Counted from the stretch's first letter, positions 42,857 to 51,270 are shown. The stretch: 64,000 nt of DNA from UBA6244 sp963676875 (GCA_963676875.1 OY781436.1:1488001-1552000), one strand, 5' to 3'. Notes: generated by a model from the letters alone, not told the origin. Numbers and translations are program-made.

Positions 42857-45121
42857 ATGGATAAGCTATTTAGAAAAGATGCGTTTAACTACCACGCGCT
42901 CGGTCGCCCCGGAAAAATTCAGGTAGTTCCAACCAAACCCTATACCACCCAACGCGACTTGTCGCTGGCTTATACTCCCGGAGTAGCCGACCCCTGTCTG
43001 GCCATCGAGAAAAACCCCGAAGATGTGTATAAATACACCGCCAAAGGAAATCTGGTGGCGGTTATCTCCAACGGTACCGCAGTTCTCGGGCTGGGTAATA
43101 TCGGTCCCGAAGCCGGCAAACCGGTGATGGAAGGAAAAGGTTTGCTGTTTAAGGTGTTTGCCGACATCGACGTATTTGATATTGAAGTAAATGAAAATGA
43201 TACGGAGAAATTCATTCAGGTGGTAAAAGCCATTGCCCCCACATTTGGAGGAATCAACCTTGAGGATATCAAAGCGCCCGAATGTTTTGAAATTGAAGAA
43301 CGATTGAAGGCAGAGTTGAATATTCCCATCATGCACGACGACCAACACGGTACGGCTATTATTACTTCTGCAGGGTTGCTGAATGCCTTGCAGATAAACA
43401 AGAAAAAAATTGAAAAACTAAAAATTGTGGTAAATGGTGCCGGTGCCGCTGCGGTTTCATGTACCAAATTATATATCGCTTTGGGTGCCAATCCCAATAA
43501 TATCATCATGCTTGACAGCAAGGGCGTATTGCATAAAGACCGCACCGACCTCAACGAAACCAAAAAACAATTTATCGTAGATACCGATGCCCGTTCCCTT
43601 GAGGAAGCATTGGTGGGAGCCGACATGTTTTTGGGACTTTCCGTTGGTGGCGTGATGAAGAAAAAGATGTTGCTGAGCATGGCCAACGATCCCATCGTGT
43701 TTGCTTTGGCCAATCCCAATCCTGAAATCACCTACGACGAAGCCACCGAAACCCGCAAGGACATCATCATGGCCACGGGTAGGTCCGATTTTCCCAACCA
43801 AATCAACAACGTACTGGGATTTCCTTTTATTTTCAGAGGAGCACTGGACGTACGTGCCAATACCATCAACGAAGAGATGAAACTGGCTGCTTCCAAGGCG
43901 TTGGCTGAGTTGGCTCAGGAACCCGTTCCCGAAGAAGTTAATCTGGCTTTCAAAGTGCATAACCTCACCTTCGGTCGTGAATACATTATTCCCAAACCCA
44001 CCGACCCTCGCCTCATCGAACGTGTAGCTCCGGCCGTGGCACGTGCCGCAATGGAGTCAGGCGTGGCTGCTCACCCCATCGAAGATTGGGATCAATATCG
44101 CCTCACGCTGCAAAAACGATTGGGCTTGTCCAATCCGCTCAAACGGCAGGTGAAATCCATCTGTAAATCGGATATGAAACGGATTATTTTGGCTGATGCC
44201 GAAAATTATACCATGCTCAAAGCCGCCGAAATTATTGTCAACGAAAGATTGGCTTATCCGGTATTGGTGGGCGATAAAAAACTTATTACCAAACTTATCC
44301 GTGAAAACGAACTCGACCTGGGACATGTGGAAATCATCGATCCCAACTGCAGCGAGATGAAAGAAAAGTGCGACGAGTTTGCACAAATCATCTACCAAAA
44401 ACGCAACCGCCGTGGCATGACCTATGTGGCTGCAAGGGAATCGCTGGCCAACAAAAATTATTTTGGATTGATGTTGCTGGAAACCGGCGTGGCTGATGGC
44501 ATGATTTCAGGGTTAACCCGCAGTTATCCCGATTCCATTCGTCCGGCTTTGCAAGTGGTAGGCAAAAAGCCCAACACCAACATCGTGAGTGGCATGTACA
44601 TCGTGAACACCAAAAATGGACCGCTGTTTTTGAGCGACTGTACCGTGAATTTAAAACCTACTGCCCAGGAATTGGTGGAAATCACCGTTCAAACCGCAGA
44701 GGCCGTCAAGCGTTTCAGAATAGAGCCCCGCATTGCCCTGTTGTCGTATTCCAACTTTGGCACCGTCAATAGTGCGCTCACCCAACGTCAAAAGGAAGCC
44801 ATCAGCATTCTCCACCGCGACTATCCCGACATGATTGTGGATGGCGAAATGCAGGCCAATACCGCACTCAACGAAGAACTGCTCAAGGGAAGTTTCCCCT
44901 TTTCAAAACTTGATGGAGTACGTGCCAATACCCTGATATTCCCCACTTTGGCAGCTGCCAACATTGCTTACAAACTGTTGCAGGAACTGGCCGATGTGGA
45001 AGTGGTTGGCCCCATACTGAACGGTATGAATAAACCCGTACACGTATTGCAAATGGGCAGTAGTGTAAACGACATCGTGAACATGGTGATGATTGCCGCT
45101 TTGGACGCCATCAACAAATAA
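42857..45121 (+). CDS. maeB: NADP-dependent malic enzyme with C-terminal phosphotransacetylase-like domain
   Basis: The 754-residue protein has the MaeB architecture. Residues ~15-425 are the malic enzyme: LSLAYTPGVADPC, the divalent-metal/substrate region IPIMHDDQHGTAII, and the dinucleotide fold VVNGAGAAAVSC. Residues ~430-754 are a phosphate acetyltransferase-like domain (KRIILADAENYTMLKAAEIIV, GLMLLETGVADGMISGLTRSYPDSIRPALQVVG, VQMGSSVND-like end). It decarboxylates malate to pyruvate, making NADPH; the Pta-like tail usually has a regulatory, acetyl-CoA-sensing role. It is monocistronic, with a strong promoter and a hairpin after the stop. Confidence 0.95.
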   Translation: MDKLFRKDAFNYHALGRPGKIQVVPTKPYTTQRDLSLAYTPGVADPCLAIEKNPEDVYKYTAKGNLVAVISNGTAVLGLGNIGPEAGKPVMEGKGLLFKVFADIDVFDIEVNENDTEKFIQVVKAIAPTFGGINLEDIKAPECFEIEERLKAELNIPIMHDDQHGTAIITSAGLLNALQINKKKIEKLKIVVNGAGAAAVSCTKLYIALGANPNNIIMLDSKGVLHKDRTDLNETKKQFIVDTDARSLEEALVGADMFLGLSVGGVMKKKMLLSMANDPIVFALANPNPEITYDEATETRKDIIMATGRSDFPNQINNVLGFPFIFRGALDVRANTINEEMKLAASKALAELAQEPVPEEVNLAFKVHNLTFGREYIIPKPTDPRLIERVAPAVARAAMESGVAAHPIEDWDQYRLTLQKRLGLSNPLKRQVKSICKSDMKRIILADAENYTMLKAAEIIVNERLAYPVLVGDKKLITKLIRENELDLGHVEIIDPNCSEMKEKCDEFAQIIYQKRNRRGMTYVAARESLANKNYFGLMLLETGVADGMISGLTRSYPDSIRPALQVVGKKPNTNIVSGMYIVNTKNGPLFLSDCTVNLKPTAQELVEITVQTAEAVKRFRIEPRIALLSYSNFGTVNSALTQRQKEAISILHRDYPDMIVDGEMQANTALNEELLKGSFPFSKLDGVRANTLIFPTLAAANIAYKLLQELADVEVVGPILNGMNKPVHVLQMGSSVNDIVNMVMIAALDAINK

Positions 45122-45144
45122 CCGGAGCAGATGAAGTAAATTGA

Positions 45145-45176
45145 TGTTTCCTGATGGAAATTTTCATCAGGAAACA
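45145..45176 (+). terminator. Hairpin after maeB
   Basis: A 12-bp perfect stem (TGTTTCCTGATG at 45145-45156, CATCAGGAAACA at 45165-45176) with an 8-base loop. The following T-run is weak (ATTATTT), so termination may be partial. Confidence 0.65.
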
Positions 45177-45195
45177 ATTATTTCACAGAAATGTT

Positions 45196-45203
45196 TACTT
45201 TTG
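45196..45203 (+). promoter_or_regulatory. -7 box (TACTTTTG) for tRNA-Leu
   Basis: TACTTTTGC fits TAnnTTTG and lies 25 bases before the first base of the tRNA. The distal partial copy of the tRNA lacks such a box. Confidence 0.55.
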
Positions 45204-45228
45204 CAAACCCAATTCAACAAAAAACGTT

Positions 45229-45312
45229 GCCCAAGTGGCGGAATTGGTAGACGCGCTGGTCTCAAAAACCAGTGAGGTAACACTCGTGCCGGTTCGATCC
45301 CGGCCTTGGGTA
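45229..45312 (+). tRNA. tRNA-Leu (anticodon CAA)
   Basis: The 84-base gene folds as a class II tRNA: acceptor stem GCCCAAG/CTTGGGT, anticodon stem CTGGT/ACCAG with loop CTCAAAA (anticodon CAA), a long variable arm (TGAGGTAACACTCG) and the T-arm GCCGGTTCGATCCCGGC. It lacks an encoded CCA. It reads the UUG codon. Its last 78 bases plus two more are duplicated exactly at 50980-51059, and it forms the left end of an integrated element. Confidence 0.97.
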
Positions 45313-45314
45313 CA
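45235..45314 (+). repeat. Left attachment-site repeat (attL) within tRNA-Leu
   Basis: 80 bases from the D-arm side to TACA just past the discriminator base, identical to 50980-51059. Confidence 0.88.
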
Positions 45315-45328
45315 TTAACGTGATAATC

Positions 45329-45362
45329 AGCCCTTTATCAACACACTGATAAGGGGCTTTTT
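45329..45362 (+). terminator. Terminator after tRNA-Leu, inside the element
   Basis: Stem AGCCCTTTATCA (45329-45340) / TGATAAGGGGCT (45347-45358), six-base loop, then T-run. Confidence 0.85.
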
Positions 45363-46235
45363 ACATTAAACTAGCCGTTATTTTCAGAATAATAAGGACG
45401 AAATAGGAGAAATAAAGGAGAAAAATCTCCGGTTAAAAAATAAATTGATTGGTTCAAAGGTAGCACAAAACGACCGATTTCAACCCGTAAGCGCTTCCCA
45501 GCGGAGTGAGGCTATTGGTCAAGGGTGCGACTAACGTATCTATGATGCCATCTCACCAACTCCTCCAACCGCATTTATATACCCTTGAGGAATGGCCGCA
45601 CGTAGCTATCTTTGCGCTGGAGGTGAAATCATTCCGAATACTGCTAGCTCAACCTCACAGAAAGCGATGTTGTTCGCTATAAAGTGTCCGCTTCTTAAAG
45701 GAGTAGGAGATCGGGGATTCTTTTTAGTGCTGCAATTCATGGGCATACGATCTCACACTACGAACGTCAGCAAGCCAATTCGTACGGCTCAGCGTTTTAG
45801 TCTTTATTTGGTTAAATTAAAAACGACTTTTTTGGTGAGTAACTTTGACCCTATTGGCATCACGAGAAGGTACTGTGGCGCATGTTGGGAGTGAAAATGA
45901 GGCGAAAAACGTGGAAAAACGAGTGTAAAATATGAGGCTATTTTTACCAAAAAACTTGTGTCACCTCATCCGAACCAATATCCGAATAACGCTTGAGGAA
46001 ACAGTGACCTACGACAAAACGAAATATTTTTGCGCACATCACAGTTGCCGAATAAAAAATATTCCTAGCTTTACCACACCGAACGACCGACGATCCATTA
46101 CGATGAAACAAGAAACCGATTTTAAACGTTTAGAAACACTTAAAAATGGATATCTTTAACATAATGAGACATAAAGCCTTTTTGCGTAGAATATTTGGCG
46201 TTGATCATATAATACAAATAAACGCAATAGCGTCT
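45363..46235 (+). other. Left part of the element without a secure gene
   Basis: A 100-codon open frame (45592-45894) has a TATCTTTG box just inside its beginning, but its composition is unlike a typical protein and no family is recognised. The stretch also contains an 18-codon frame at 46101-46157. I count it as probably decayed DNA. Confidence 0.35.
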
Positions 46236-46258
46236 ATGCAGACGTTGGCAAACATATT
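46236..46258 (+). repeat. Left inverted repeat of the small-gene cassette
   Basis: ATGCAGACGTTGGCAAACATATT; its reverse complement matches 46827-46848 at about 18 positions, with a perfect core GTTGGCAAAC/GTTTGCCAAC. Together they tightly bracket the gene at 46270-46827. Confidence 0.65.
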
Positions 46259-46269
46259 AAAAAAGAGAC

Positions 46270-46827
46270 GTGAAACAAATTATAGGAATAACACTAATTT
46301 TTGTTGGAGTAATTGTACTACTATTTTTTGACAATTATCCCGGTGGAATTATTCCATATCCGATTCTGTGGTATTTACTATCAATTGGGATAATTGGTGT
46401 TGGTGTGCTATTAATCAGGAAATCATTGAAACAAAAAAACGAAGAGATTACTAATCAAATTGAAAACGAAATAAATAGACTAAAAAAATATGGTGACAAA
46501 ATACTTGTTGATTTGGACAAATGTGAAATCTTAACAAATAACTATGTTGAAGAAATAGAATCTGATTCATCATACACTGTTCAAAGATGGGACGCATTAT
46601 ATGATTCTAGTAGAAATATTAAGAAAGTAAATGTATATCAGACTAGGTTACTGTTTGAATCCAATAGGCTAGGAAAAAAAGAAAAGTTCTACAGCCCTAC
46701 CATTAATAAGGATGAAGTAACAATTAGATTTCTTCTTGCACTACATAAGAAAACATTCATATATATTGACAGGATGTACAAAGACAAATACTATTTTGAC
46801 ATCAATTTTTTATTAGAAGAAAAATAA
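46270..46827 (+). CDS. Two-helix membrane protein, unrecognised, in an inverted-repeat cassette
   Basis: The 185-residue product (GTG start) has two N-terminal transmembrane helices (QIIGITLIFVGVIVLLFFDN and ILWYLLSIGIIGVGVLLI) separated by a short loop with IIPYP, then a charged helical region (KNEEITNQIENEINRLKKYGDKIL) and a cytoplasmic domain of ~110 residues ending YYFDINFLLEEK. I recognise no enzyme motif. The A+T-rich base composition differs from the flanking conserved genes. It is bounded by an inverted repeat (46236-46258 and 46827-46848), the right arm starting at the last base of the stop codon, followed by a 92-bp repeat found also after the LRR-like gene. Confidence 0.65.
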   Translation: MKQIIGITLIFVGVIVLLFFDNYPGGIIPYPILWYLLSIGIIGVGVLLIRKSLKQKNEEITNQIENEINRLKKYGDKILVDLDKCEILTNNYVEEIESDSSYTVQRWDALYDSSRNIKKVNVYQTRLLFESNRLGKKEKFYSPTINKDEVTIRFLLALHKKTFIYIDRMYKDKYYFDINFLLEEK

Positions 46828-46848
46828 ATACGTTTGCCAACAATGCAT
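46827..46848 (+). repeat. Right inverted repeat of the small-gene cassette
   Basis: AATACGTTTGCCAACAATGCAT, containing GTTTGCCAAC at 46832-46841, the exact reverse complement of GTTGGCAAAC at 46244-46253. Confidence 0.65.
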
Positions 46849-46936
46849 ATACTTTATGGCGGGTTGCGTTATGAAAATGAGTATTTTAGTTTCAAATATA
46901 AATCGGCGTAGACAGAAAGATTTGTCTTCTGAAGTC
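46846..46936 (+). repeat. ~92-bp dispersed repeat, copy 1
   Basis: CATATACTTTATGGCGG through TTATGAAAATGAGTATTTTAG to GACAGAAAGATTTGTC; it aligns at roughly 78% with 54037-54128. Both copies sit directly behind the stop codon of an accessory gene. Confidence 0.7.
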
Positions 46937-47526
46937 CTCTCCTTACACTAACTATTCCTGCGGCCGTCCGCGGTTGAGGGAGGGTCTTCCAGAGGAAGGA
47001 TGAAATCCGACTGGGAGATATGTATCACACGAGCCTGGCGGCATTATTGATTAAGCGTTGGGTCGTGCGGTGGACAATAATGATGCCCAGGCGATGCCCG
47101 ACCGATCGCAGGCCGCTCTAACAAGAAGGAACGGTGGGTTTTCAATGTGCTTAATTGGAAGCTCTTTGAAAAGACAAAGTAGTTCCGGGTGATCGAACGA
47201 CGAAGACTTGCATAAAATCATGACTGATCTGTTTCTTCAACAGCCGGAACGGTGATACGTGTTCATGTATGATTACGGTCAATCAGGCGGGATTTTTGCG
47301 TCAAGGAGCGAGGAACTCCTTTTTTCCTGTTCCAATGCTTCTAAATCCTCCTCCCTCAAATAACCATCTGTATTTAGTATATACTTAATTAACAGTGTTG
47401 TACATCGATAATACTGGTCCAAAAACTGCTCTATGGAGGAATTATGCGAAACCAAAAGTTCAGTGCAGAAAATGCCGATTCAGTGCCTATTAAACGGGGT
47501 TTTTCAGGAGATATATTCATCGGCCA
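46937..47526 (-). other. Degraded region with one small possible ORF
   Basis: On the minus strand 47279-47455 reads without stop for 58 codons from a TTG (GTELLVSHN-type start, then SSIEQFLDQYYRCTTLLIKY and YLREEDLEALEQEK). It looks protein-like but has no ATG and no known family. The rest, 46937-47278, has a higher G+C content than the cassette before it and only broken frames in both directions. Confidence 0.35.
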
Positions 47527-48285
47527 TTACAATTGTTGGAGTGGATGCTTTTTGTTGCGTTCTTCGACCTTGCGTTCCTGTTCTTCGTGCTCCTGCTTTT
47601 TGACGTATTTTGCATGGGCAGCTTTCATCTGCGTGGTCATATAGGTGCCAGAGGTATCATCTAAGGTGTTTATGATGATACGCAGCAAACGATCATCACC
47701 AACAGAGCAGTACTTTTTCCAAGCTGAAAATGCAGAACCATGATTTTCTCCCTTAACACCGAATCTATTCCAAAGACCATCGAATTGAGTTCGCTCCTCG
47801 GGCGTACATACGTAGCTAGTCGTTTCGTCCTCTTGATTTCCCTGATTCACAACAAGGCCAACTTGTTCTATTGGTATGTTGTATTGGTCTGTTAAATGGT
47901 CTGTTAGTACGTCTGTTTTAGACACCTCTCCCACGTCAATTTCGGACGTCCCAGCCACGTCAATTTTAGACCTCCGCTTGGGAAGATTTTTCGATGGCTT
48001 GGAAACCTTGACATAGTAAAGTTGGTAAATCGTGGAATTGTTTGTCCGTAGATGCTTTACAATCCATCCATTTTGTTCAAGATTCGCTAGGTGTTTTTGG
48101 ATATTCCTTGGGGTAATTCCGGTAACTTTCGCTAAAGTTTCTACTGCGGGGTAGCACTGACCACTTGTGTTTGCATATGTGGATAATGCCGAGTAGACCC
48201 TGAAATCATTACCTTTTAGGTGGATAAGTACCTCACGTTGAATTTTACCCCAACCATCTTTGGGTGCCTCAACTGTCTTTTCCAT
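47527..48285 (-). CDS. Winged-helix replication-initiator-like protein of the element
   Basis: From the ATG at 48285 the product has 252 residues. The N-terminal part (GKIQREVLIHLKGNDFRVYSALSTYANTSGQCYPAVETLAKVTGITPRNIQKHLANLEQNGWIVKHLR, residues ~12-78) is a winged helix of the type in plasmid and phage replication proteins (helix_turn_helix_36-like). A variable linker and a C-terminal helical domain follow (DGLWNRFGVKGENHGSAFSAWKKYCSVGDDRLLRIIINTLDD), ending in a basic Glu/Lys-rich tail. It probably starts element replication or regulates it. The frame is open 63 bases further upstream, overlapping the next gene. Confidence 0.7.
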   Translation of the reverse strand: MEKTVEAPKDGWGKIQREVLIHLKGNDFRVYSALSTYANTSGQCYPAVETLAKVTGITPRNIQKHLANLEQNGWIVKHLRTNNSTIYQLYYVKVSKPSKNLPKRRSKIDVAGTSEIDVGEVSKTDVLTDHLTDQYNIPIEQVGLVVNQGNQEDETTSYVCTPEERTQFDGLWNRFGVKGENHGSAFSAWKKYCSVGDDRLLRIIINTLDDTSGTYMTTQMKAAHAKYVKKQEHEEQERKVEERNKKHPLQQL

Positions 48286-48445
48286 TGCCTTGTTGCATTT
48301 GTACAGTGGATTGGGTGGTTTGTTTAAGTACGATCCCTTTCCGAACAAGGGATTTGAAGGAAGTTGCGCTTAAACCCATCAGTTCGCGTGCGTCCTTCAT
48401 GTTGGTTGCGGTGGAACCGTCTGGGAGTAGATAAATGTGTGCCAT
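48269..48445 (-). CDS. Small DNA-binding (excisionase-like) protein, 58 aa
   Basis: The start at 48445 gives MAHIYLLPDGSTATNMKDARELMGLSATSFKSLVRKGIVLKQ, a short beta-hairpin-like start followed by a MerR/excisionase-like helix-turn-helix (KDARELMGLSATSFKSLVRKG). Its last 17 bases overlap the replication-protein gene, so the two are coupled. Control of excision or of the downstream gene is likely. Assignment rests on pattern only. Confidence 0.55.
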   Translation of the reverse strand: MAHIYLLPDGSTATNMKDARELMGLSATSFKSLVRKGIVLKQTTQSTVQMQQGNGKDS

Positions 48446-48604
48446 GAGCAAATCATTTTAAGGTGAGTTTAAATACCGAACCCAATCGAAATAGGGCTCT
48501 TACCAATACTATACCCCGAATTTCAATGGCAATTATTCACCCTAAATCATAAAGCTGTGATAATAAGCGTTTTGGAATTTTCATGATGCTAGAGTAAATT
48601 TATG

Positions 48605-48850
48605 CTATAAATCATATAAACGCATGAACGCCTCGTACTCGCTCTGATAATAAGCAGGGTTTTCTTGGATGATTTGTTCTGCGTAGCCAGGGTAATAAAT
48701 CTCATCCAAGAGATCACGGAATGGTAGCTCCCATTTCTGGAGCAGTTCGGCTTGTTGCTGTTCGTTCGCATCAATTGGATTGGGAGTTGATTGGTAAGGA
48801 TTCATAACATATTGCACAGGCCGTCTGTGACTTGTTTGGGTATGCGGCAC
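48605..48850 (-). CDS. Small hypothetical protein of the element (up to 81 aa)
   Basis: The frame 48605-48850 encodes a soluble, acidic protein with Gln-rich start and a helical C-terminal half (ELLQKWELPFRDLLDEIYYPGYAEQIIQENPAYYQSEYEAFMRLYDL). An internal ATG at 48805 (MNPYQSTPNPID) may be the true start. It lies 9 bases downstream of the RadC-like gene. Unknown function; small acidic proteins in mobile elements are sometimes DNA mimics or inhibitors of host systems, but there is no direct evidence here. Confidence 0.5.
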   Translation of the reverse strand: MPHTQTSHRRPVQYVMNPYQSTPNPIDANEQQQAELLQKWELPFRDLLDEIYYPGYAEQIIQENPAYYQSEYEAFMRLYDL

Positions 48851-48859
48851 ACCTGTTGT

Positions 48860-49306
48860 TTATAAATGGCCTTCATCAGCGAAGGAGTAATACCTGTCAT
48901 CTGTTATTATCAAGTGATCAAGGACATTGAGTTCGAGGAGCTTTCCGGCATTGACGATAGTTTTTGTGAGGTTGACATCGTTTTGTGATGGCTGGATGTT
49001 GCCGGAAGGGTGGTTGTGGACCAGTATGATGGATGATGAATTAGCTTTGAGAGCTGCCTGAAAGATCATCTTTGGATCAGCGACGGTTCCTGCGAGCCCT
49101 CCCTTGGAAATGAAGGAGAAACCCAAGCAGTTGTTGGCTCTGTTAAGCAACAGGATCGCGAAGGACTCACGGAAATGAATATCTTCCCACTGCATCCGGA
49201 TCAGGTCGAAAGCATCCTGCGAGGAGAATACTTTTGGTCGTTGTGAAGCCTTGACCTTCGGATTGTAGGTGATCCGTATCTCAGAAATTGAAAATAGATT
49301 GAGCAT
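48860..49306 (-). CDS. RadC-like JAB/MPN-domain protein
   Basis: From the ATG at 49306 the protein has 148 residues and is the RadC-type JAB domain alone: ESFAILLLNRANNCLGFSFISKGGLAGTVADPKMIFQAALKANSSSIILVHNHPSG, with the JAMM metal ligands His97, His99 (HNHPSG) and Asp110 (QPSQND). The helix-hairpin-helix of full-length RadC is missing. Such short RadC proteins are frequent on Bacteroidota plasmids, prophages and conjugative elements; their exact role is unsettled. The frame is open 135 bases further upstream without family similarity. Confidence 0.85.
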   Translation of the reverse strand: MLNLFSISEIRITYNPKVKASQRPKVFSSQDAFDLIRMQWEDIHFRESFAILLLNRANNCLGFSFISKGGLAGTVADPKMIFQAALKANSSSIILVHNHPSGNIQPSQNDVNLTKTIVNAGKLLELNVLDHLIITDDRYYSFADEGHL

Positions 49307-49649
49307 GATAATTCGCCCATCGCCGCATGGGACTTCGTTTGGGTACTCGGCACACCTGGTTAGAAAATTATCGAGGTGCCTATGCAGTGGGCAGGGTTGT
49401 GCTGCTATACTACTGCAGATGGTCGTATGGTAACGGTACAAGGCACAGGACTGTCTAACTGCTCAGGTGCAATGATGTCGACATGGGTTTTTTAAAATGA
49501 AACGGAAATTTGAAAACGGAGAGCCAGGAAAAATCGTTTTCCCAATTAATCGTGCGCAAAATTGGTTTTTAAAAGCTTTCCCATGGATCGCGAAGGGTGG
49601 GGGTAAAAGACTAGTGGGGGCATCTGTGGAAGACCCCCCCCCAAATTTT

Positions 49650-50858
49650 TCAAATTGAAATTTTTTGCAACGATTGCTCCAATAGTTCAGTTGTGGTTCG
49701 CTCATACTTCATCATCGTCTTGATGTCCGAGTGCCCGGTTAACTTCATGACAACAGTTGGCGGTACTCCTTTTGCTAAAAGCAGACTTACGCTCGTTCTC
49801 CTTGCAGTGTGCGAAGAGACAAGTTCATGCTTCGGCTTATCAATGATAATCTCTTTCCGGCCCTGATACCGAGTTAACCTAACCAGGGCATCAACGCCTG
49901 CATTCCGACAAATAAGTTTCAACGCGCGATTAAAATATTGGGATGTATATTGAGGGAATTGAAAACCATATTTAGCCGCAATAATTTCAGCTTCTGCCGT
50001 CCATCCAACGAATGGAATATGCATGATTTTTTCTGTTTTGACGGAACGAAATATCCACATGTGATTGCTGACTTGGTCAGGACTTAGTTGTTGCATGTCC
50101 GAAAAACGCTGTCCAGTATATATCTGAAAAAGGAAGCAGTCTCTCACTCGTTGTTGTTCAATGGAAAGTGAGGCGCTTTTTATAAGTTGGATTTCCGCTT
50201 CGGATAGCGTCACAATATCATATTTGTTCTTCACGGGTTGATTAACAGATAAAGCTCCGGGGTTAATCGGATATTCATTTTGAATCATCCACCGGATAAC
50301 ACATTTTAAGGCAGCTATCATACGGTATGCAGTGTCATTTCTGTTATCACGATCGTACAAAACGTAGTGCCTGAACTTTTCCACAAGGGAGTAATCCAAA
50401 TTATCTGTGGTTATGTTGAGCAGATACTTAGTTTCAAACTGCTCAATCAGAGTTTTGAGAATGTGGTATTTCCTCACTGTTCCAGGTTTGTACTCCTTTG
50501 ACCTGGCTTCTATGAACAAACTGATGCCGTCCAATACAGTACAAGATTTCTCTGTTTTTAGGGTTCCGGTTTTAATCAATTGGGTCACTCCTTGTTTAAA
50601 GGCATCCCAACTTCCATGGTTTTCCAATCCATTCAAACGTATTTTTTGCAAAAGGTCAAGCTTAAAGTATTCAAGATCCTGATTAAATACTTCATATCCA
50701 TGCATGGATTTTTTGGCTTGCTGCTTTTTTGAATCCCAATACTTTTCTTCAATTTTGATGGGGATATTGATCTTGAATTGGCGTTTTCGGTCAATGATCA
50801 AACAAGCGCGAATGGTACATTCTTTTTTACCACTCGAAAGGTAGAATTTTACATTCAT
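49650..50858 (-). CDS. int: Tyrosine recombinase (phage-type integrase) of the tRNA-Leu element
   Basis: From the ATG at 50858 the product has 402 residues: an Arm DNA-binding domain (residues 1-100, CTIRACLIIDRKRQFKINIPIKI), a SAM-like core-binding domain (~105-205) and the catalytic domain (~215-390). Catalytic residues are visible: Arg251 (TGQRFSDM), a Lys near 274-277, His350-x-x-Arg353 (SSHTARRTSVSLLL), His376 (TGHSDIKTMMKYE) and Tyr385. It is the common Bacteroidota integrase type (phage_int_SAM_5 group). The gene points away from the nearby right repeat (50980). It should integrate and excise the element at the tRNA-Leu site. Confidence 0.93.
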   Translation of the reverse strand: MNVKFYLSSGKKECTIRACLIIDRKRQFKINIPIKIEEKYWDSKKQQAKKSMHGYEVFNQDLEYFKLDLLQKIRLNGLENHGSWDAFKQGVTQLIKTGTLKTEKSCTVLDGISLFIEARSKEYKPGTVRKYHILKTLIEQFETKYLLNITTDNLDYSLVEKFRHYVLYDRDNRNDTAYRMIAALKCVIRWMIQNEYPINPGALSVNQPVKNKYDIVTLSEAEIQLIKSASLSIEQQRVRDCFLFQIYTGQRFSDMQQLSPDQVSNHMWIFRSVKTEKIMHIPFVGWTAEAEIIAAKYGFQFPQYTSQYFNRALKLICRNAGVDALVRLTRYQGRKEIIIDKPKHELVSSHTARRTSVSLLLAKGVPPTVVMKLTGHSDIKTMMKYERTTTELLEQSLQKISI

Positions 50859-50979
50859 TTTTTGGAAACATTTTGGAAACATTTGGCCCAAAAAGCTTCA
50901 ATAAGTGTCATTTTAGGTTAATTTTCGGCGGGTAGAATTGCGATTGAAAGCTCCTCAAGAAACGCTGTAAACCCCAGTG

Positions 50980-51059
50980 GTGGCGGAATTGGTAGACGCG
51001 CTGGTCTCAAAAACCAGTGAGGTAACACTCGTGCCGGTTCGATCCCGGCCTTGGGTACA
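50980..51059 (+). repeat. Right attachment-site repeat (attR): partial tRNA-Leu
   Basis: 80 bases identical to 45235-45314. The upstream bases ACCCCAGTG do not rebuild the acceptor arm at the right distance (there are three extra bases TGG before the D arm), and no TAnnTTTG box is present, so this is not a normal second tRNA gene. Confidence 0.88.
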
Positions 51060-51070
51060 AAATGAGAACA

Positions 51071-51100
51071 AAGCCTTTATGCTTGCATAGAGGCTTTTTT
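51071..51100 (+). terminator. Terminator behind the partial tRNA (probable original tRNA-Leu terminator)
   Basis: Stem AAGCCTTTATGC (51071-51082) / GCATAGAGGCTT (51085-51096) with one mismatch, followed by T-run. Confidence 0.8.
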
Positions 51101-51270
51101 ATTGTGGTGTCCGCCAAGACTTCGCATGATAATAATGAAACTACGTGAACCAGATTTTCGGTGAAATGTTAAACACATTATTTGTAAGTACGATTACAAT
51201 GCTATCAGATGTAGTACCTCCATAACACATGGTGTGGCAAAAAAGTGGGAAAGTCCCGGTTTGAAAGTCA

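Larger units (their letters stand above)
45235..51059. mobile_element. Integrated element in tRNA-Leu(CAA), ~5.7 kb, bounded by 80-bp direct repeats
   Basis: The 80-bp exact direct repeats 45235-45314 and 50980-51059 are 5,745 bases apart. The left copy completes a full tRNA; the right copy lacks the proper 5' acceptor arm. A tyrosine recombinase gene is next to the right repeat. Both copies are followed by a rho-independent terminator of their own, as expected when the element restores the tRNA 3' end and displaces the original one. Cargo: a small membrane protein in an inverted-repeat cassette, a winged-helix replication-type protein, a small DNA-binding protein, an 81-residue protein and a RadC-like protein. 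No conjugation or virion genes are seen. Confidence 0.85.

Noticed and set aside
45592..45894. 100-codon ORF in the left part of the element
   Set aside because: No family pattern, and a TATCTTTG box falls inside its beginning; kept only as part of an unexplained stretch.
46827..46936. Integron attC site
   Set aside because: The arms do not match the GTTRRRY/RYYYAAC core rules and no integron integrase is present; reported instead as an unexplained cassette-like repeat.
49463..49705. 80-codon ORF on the minus strand overlapping the integrase end
   Set aside because: It overlaps the integrase C-terminal coding region in another frame, has Pro/Ser-rich low-complexity content and no family pattern.
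50971..51056. A second functional tRNA-Leu gene
   Set aside because: The 5' acceptor arm does not fit (three extra bases before the D arm and one mismatch) and there is no promoter box; it is better explained as the right attachment site.
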